A stretch of 64,000 bases of DNA from Typha latifolia (taxonomy: Eukaryota > Streptophyta > Magnoliopsida > Poales > Typhaceae). How positions within the stretch are numbered: position 1 is the stretch's first letter; each line of letters begins with the position of its first letter. The notes under the pieces were generated by a model. It ran no database searches. It was not told the DNA's origin and worked only from the letters and a program-made list of their open reading frames with translations. The translations under genes were made by a program, and so were the position numbers. The DNA is taken from NCBI GenBank assembly GCA_019914945.1, contig CM034100.1, positions 447,209-511,208 on the forward strand, given 5' to 3'. This document shows positions 60,252 through 64,000 of this stretch, piece after piece.

Positions 60252-60979
60252 TATTACAGCACAAGCAAAAGCTCCAGTGCCTTTCACCATGATATCCTGC
60301 CAGAAGCCAACGGACTGCCATATCCTTGTATAGTGATGTAGGACAACAGTTGCATATTACATTGCAAACAGTAGAAGATATTTATGCTGACAATTTCACT
60401 TAATGATCCATGTTTGAGTTTGTTCTCTGATTCTTCTCGTTGCCTTACTGTAATTTTCTCATTATTATACTGAGAGATGACAATAGATACTATGTTTGTT
60501 TAGCAAACAAAGTAGACAATGTACACCAAGTTAAACGTGCTAATTTGCTGGTATGTTTGCTTAACTGCACACATCTGTTCAAAAGTTGGAACTATATTTG
60601 CCTACAAAATGTACATTTTCCTTCTTTCGTTTTTGTGGTTATTTCCCTATAGAGAGCACCTCATACGTTCCTTTGTTTGGCTGATGGCTTTCCGATATCA
60701 ATTATCCCAAGAGGACCTATACTTTTAACATGCTTGATAGGAGGAGATACTCTCGTGTCGTTCATCTGGGCCTACGTCCGTCGCCAAGCTTGACCGAATT
60801 TGGGAAGGTAAGCAGACAAATATTAGAAATGCAAGGAAATTAGGATAAAGAAACTAGGATGATCATTTGTGTAGTACAAAAGGGGCTATCGGCTGAGCCA
60901 CCTTGTAGAATGGCATTGAGGTTCACCGCCCTCGGCAGCGACACCTTCTCGCTCAACTAGGAGACCAGAATCCGGTGCT
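60252..60979. other. ALG10 3' flank
   Basis: Probable ALG10 3' UTR followed by DNA with no recognisable gene. The last part passes into the decayed kinase fragment. Confidence 0.45.
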
Positions 60980-61334
60980 AAGGAGCATATCCTGAGTACT
61001 TCCACCAACTGACGGAAAAGAGTAATGGATACAGCTTAGGAGTTGTGATTGCAGAGCTATTAACAGGGCAGAAGCCAATGTCTCAAGAGAGACGTCAAGA
61101 GGAGCAGAACCTATCTGTAAATTTCCTTGTGCACTTGAGGGAGAACAGGCTGTTTGAAATACTGGAACCTCGAGTTCGGAACGAGGGAAGCACACAGCAG
61201 GCGACAAGGTTGCGGAGATTGCCAAGAGATGCCTTAAGTTTAAGGGGGAGAGGTCGATGATGCAAGAGGTGGCAGTGGAGCTCAAGAGGTCGGGAAGGCA
61301 AGGGAGCCACCCATGGGTGGAAGAGGAGGATTGA
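60980..61334 (+). pseudogene. Wall-associated-kinase-like fragment, C-terminal kinase lobe
   Basis: In one frame the DNA reads YPEYFHQLTEK, SNGYSLGVVIAELLTGQKPM, EEQNLSVNFLVHLRENRLFE and ILEPRVRNEG, which is the C-lobe of WAK-type receptor kinases after the activation segment. Near 61195-61207 the frame shifts, and KVAEIAKRCLKFKGERSMMQ then EVAVELKR continue to a TGA at 61332-61334. The N-lobe, catalytic loop and extracellular parts are absent, and stops lie just upstream. It is a truncated, frameshifted relic with no sign of function. Confidence 0.85.
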
Positions 61335-62018
61335 GAAGCTCCGAGGGGAGAAAGAACGATGTACTACACGTCTACACTAGTCCTATCACTGGAGATGAGG
61401 AATTGGATCCACATATCATGTCGTCTCTAGAGATGCAGAGATTAGAACAGTTTTGAAGGGTGTGAAGAAATCTGTGTAGCAACGGTGTGAACAATCTTAA
61501 GCAATAGCCTCAATTTCCGAGAAGATATAAATAAATCTTTTCTTCCTCCTGTTTAGCATTTACGTTCTTCTGCACAATAATAATTTGACTTCTAAAACTA
61601 TCCTAGATGTCACACGTACACTTTATCAAACATATGGAGGGCGTATAAAAATTAGTCCCTTGGCACCCTAAGTATTACAGAAAACAGAAAGCGGCACTAC
61701 AAACAATAACAAAAGACGATCGGTGCTAGTTTAATCATCATAGGCCTCACATTAGACGGAAATTTCATCATTCAAACAACAGCCTGTAGTGTGAACATCT
61801 CAGCCAGTGACGCATACAAGATATTTGGGGTGAAAAATCATTGTCATGAAAATTTTAGTGACAAATTGGATTAAGGTATAAAGATCTTGCAAACAACAGA
61901 GTTTTGCTCAAGCAGAAACCTTAGCTATGCAAACAAATAAATTTTAAGTGTTTAAGCCCAAACTCTAAGAAGTTCTGAATAGACTATGGATCTTGAGCAT
62001 CTGAGAGGCTGTCGCTTC
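61335..62018. other. Gap holding the probable ECR 3' UTR
   Basis: The minus-strand reductase ends at 62019, so the part next to it (roughly 61700-62018) is likely its 3' UTR. The rest has no recognised feature. Confidence 0.45.
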
Positions 62019-62216
62019 TCAGAAAAATGGAGGTAGTATCACCCAGCGCCGAGGATATCTAGGTCTTCCTTCTTTCCCATCAAATAACTGCAGAAGAGGC
62101 ATTATAAGTAAGAATCACAGTCAAACAGATTATACAGGATTTGCACCTTATGATAATGCATAATGTAAAAAAATTAAGAAAAAAACCCAGCAGTTTCTTT
62201 TTTTCTTGTTCCTCTT

Positions 62217-62286
<70 letters not shown>

Positions 62287-64000
62287 ATTATTAGTCAGCA
62301 GGCATGAGATGACCAACATAGTTACTTACTTTGGGCCAAGAGGGTAGCCTTAAAAGGCTGATGAAAGATCAGTTACAAAAACAATCATGAAAAACTATGA
62401 GGAATGCACAAAGGTATGTACTTATAGAAAAGTCTATGCTGAGAAGAACTAATTTTAGTGTTTACCTTCTTCAGTCGGCGATGTTTCGCCATTGCCCAGT
62501 TGGTCATAATAGATGTTGCCACCACAAGGAATACATATCCTGCTACTGTCTGTGTTGCAATGTTGAAACCAAGCCACTGATAGATCTCTGTTGTGTAGTT
62601 TGCACATGTCACTATGTTAAACAAGAACCCGCGAGGAATTTGATACCCACCGTTGCCAGAAGGGCTTCTAAGGTTCCTTAACATGAGATGGCAATAGAAA
62701 TTCGACACTTGGTTGAGCAATCCAAAGCCAAAACCAATCTTCATTTGCATATCATTCACAGGAGTATAAAGTGGGTGGTTCACATAGTAAGCAATATAAG
62801 CCCCAAAAGTCCAGTAATAAGCACAGTTTCTGAACACATTAGACAAAGGTGAAGTTGCATGGCTGAATCTGTGGACAAAGAATGTCTCCATGATCCGTTT
62901 GAAGTAGTGAAAGCACCAGTAGTACATGGCATAAGTCTGGGCTGGATGGATAACACGCTCACCCTCATAACCAAAGTACTTGTAGACTGGAAAGTAGTAA
63001 AAGATCGGGTAGATAATTAAAGGGCCCAAGTATTCCCAGAAGAAAAGGGTACTGTACAAAACCTGCACACCCAAATCCTTAAAGACCACAGTCAAACTTG
63101 TAGAATTCTTCTCACAATAATCTAACAAATTTTTCTTTGGGTCAAGGATGACTGGTTTCCCAGAGGTTCCAGGACGCAAGGGGAGGGTAAGCCGCTGTCT
63201 AGAAGGATAAAAAATTTTCGCTGCATAAATATGAAAATTGTCAACGATCAATTACAAGTCCAGGAAACATAATAGAACAGATATATACATACAAACATGT
63301 GTTTGTACATATACAAAATATATCCCCAAATAGTTATTACCGAAGGATTGGTTGTTGTAAAGAAGTTGCATTTTCTTGACCATAATCCTAAAGTCATAAC
63401 TCAATTGACCTATATAGAAACTTGCCTGATGCCACACTTAAGGAGACTTTATAATGAGATTATCATCTATTGCTAAGTGAAGGGAATGAGTAGTAATAGT
63501 AACATCTTGTCAAAAGCATCAAGATTTGGTTATGATTTACAAAAAAGATATATTCACTAATAACAATATAATAATGCAAAAGCCCCTAAACTGTAGTTGT
63601 CTATGGCCGCATCTCCAACAGATCTATCTCACATACCGGCAGGCATGAACCAGATATGAGCTATGTTTACTTGCAAATAGCTAGTCTCTAAGTACAAGTA
63701 ATGAGAAATATAACTGTTTTAATAGGGAGACCAAGGTTTAGTGATTTAACTTACTAGTCTATGAGCTAAACAATGTCTGGTGGCCTACTTTACTAATCTA
63801 TGAACTTTTTTCTTCTTGTTTTATGAATCAAGACCTAAAGTTTTAAATTCTTTTTAAAGAACATACGCGTAGCACTTTAATGTTCTGTCATGCAGAAGTG
63901 CCTCAAGGCCAATAAAATATAATTTGACAAACAATGCTCGAAAAGTCTAACTGTAAACAGCATTACTTGATCATCCAGTTTAATACATGAGAAGTAAAAT
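62019..64000 (-). CDS. CER10: Very-long-chain enoyl-CoA reductase (5' end outside window)
   Basis: ER enzyme that performs the last step of the fatty-acid elongation cycle, reducing trans-2-enoyl-CoA with NADPH, and so feeds wax and sphingolipid synthesis (ECR/CER10, homologue of yeast TSC13). Two exons are visible on the minus strand: 63220-62466 and 62087-62019, joined in phase. The first begins inside the family's [17 protein letters not shown] segment. Then come [54 protein letters not shown] and the steroid-reductase-like C-terminus ([24 protein letters not shown]). The last exon gives [14 protein letters not shown] before TGA at 62021-62019. The N-terminal ubiquitin-like exon was not found between 63221 and 64000 and must lie beyond the right edge. 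A GA microsatellite sits in the last intron. Confidence 0.93.
62219..62281. repeat. GA dinucleotide microsatellite in the last ECR intron
   Basis: About 31 uninterrupted GA units (CT on the ECR coding strand), roughly 130 bases upstream of the last acceptor in gene orientation. The open frames across it, with alternating Glu-Arg or Ser-Leu, are artefacts of the repeat. Confidence 0.95.
63221..64000. other. ECR upstream intron, to the window edge
   Basis: By the exon model this is intron between the visible 755-base exon and a 5' exon outside the window. It contains no sequence matching the missing N-terminus. Confidence 0.55.

Noticed and set aside
62080..62347. Open frames with Glu-Arg or Ser-Leu runs on both strands
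   Set aside because: They are translations of the GA microsatellite inside an intron.
1..64000. tRNA, rRNA, CRISPR or organelle-DNA insertions
   Set aside because: By eye I saw no tRNA T-arm consensus with a matching acceptor stem, no rRNA blocks, no regularly spaced repeats and no plastid or mitochondrial gene runs. A tRNA and organelle search by program would be decisive.

Overview
The window is nuclear DNA from a flowering plant. The evidence is spliced genes with GT-AG introns, AT-rich introns and intergenic DNA, plant-only families (TGD2, PRT6, a DYW-type PPR protein, a plant type-2 metallothionein, a USP-kinase-U-box protein, DUF506) and plant-type transposon debris. The moderate GC of the coding exons argues against a grass. 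A non-grass monocot is plausible, but the species cannot be fixed from the sequence alone.

Layout: (i) 1-1150, the 3' part of GINS subunit PSF2 (+), followed by about 4.6 kb with no gene I recognise; (ii) 5785-8444, a DUF506 protein (+); (iii) 12133-25790, a 17-exon N-degron E3 ligase PRT6 (+), the dominant gene of the window; (iv) 28.1-32.3 kb, an F-box/LRR gene (+) with an inferred 5' UTR intron that holds a 0.93-kb inverted-repeat element; (v) 33737-39289, TGD2 (+), whose second intron carries a 1.45-kb hAT-type transposon that has captured part of a pyruvate dehydrogenase E1-alpha gene; (vi) 40478-41001, a type-2 metallothionein (+); (vii) 41834-44812, an intronless PLS-DYW PPR protein (+); (viii) 46524-49567, a DUF4378/TRM32-like protein (-); (ix) 51807-56203, a USP-kinase-U-box E3 (+); (x) 56793-60251, ALG10 glucosyltransferase (+); (xi) about 60980-61334, a decayed wall-associated-kinase fragment (+); (xii) 62019 to beyond the right edge, the very-long-chain enoyl-CoA reductase CER10/ECR (-).

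These are mostly single-copy housekeeping genes with unrelated roles: DNA replication, N-degron proteolysis, ER-to-plastid lipid transfer, N-glycan assembly and fatty-acid elongation. They form no cluster or pathway. TGD2, ALG10 and ECR all act on ER-linked lipid metabolism, but nothing in the sequence suggests that their proximity matters.

Exon models were built by hand from splice signals and family similarity. For PRT6, DUF506, the U-box kinase, ALG10, the TRM32-like gene and the metallothionein, the summed exon lengths give a clean open frame. TGD2 and the F-box gene each need one single-base correction. The most unusual items are the gene-capturing hAT element with a perfect 8-bp target duplication, the two nearby single-base frameshifts, and a GC-AG intron inside the U-box coding region. 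I saw no unknown multi-gene system, CRISPR array, rRNA or tRNA.
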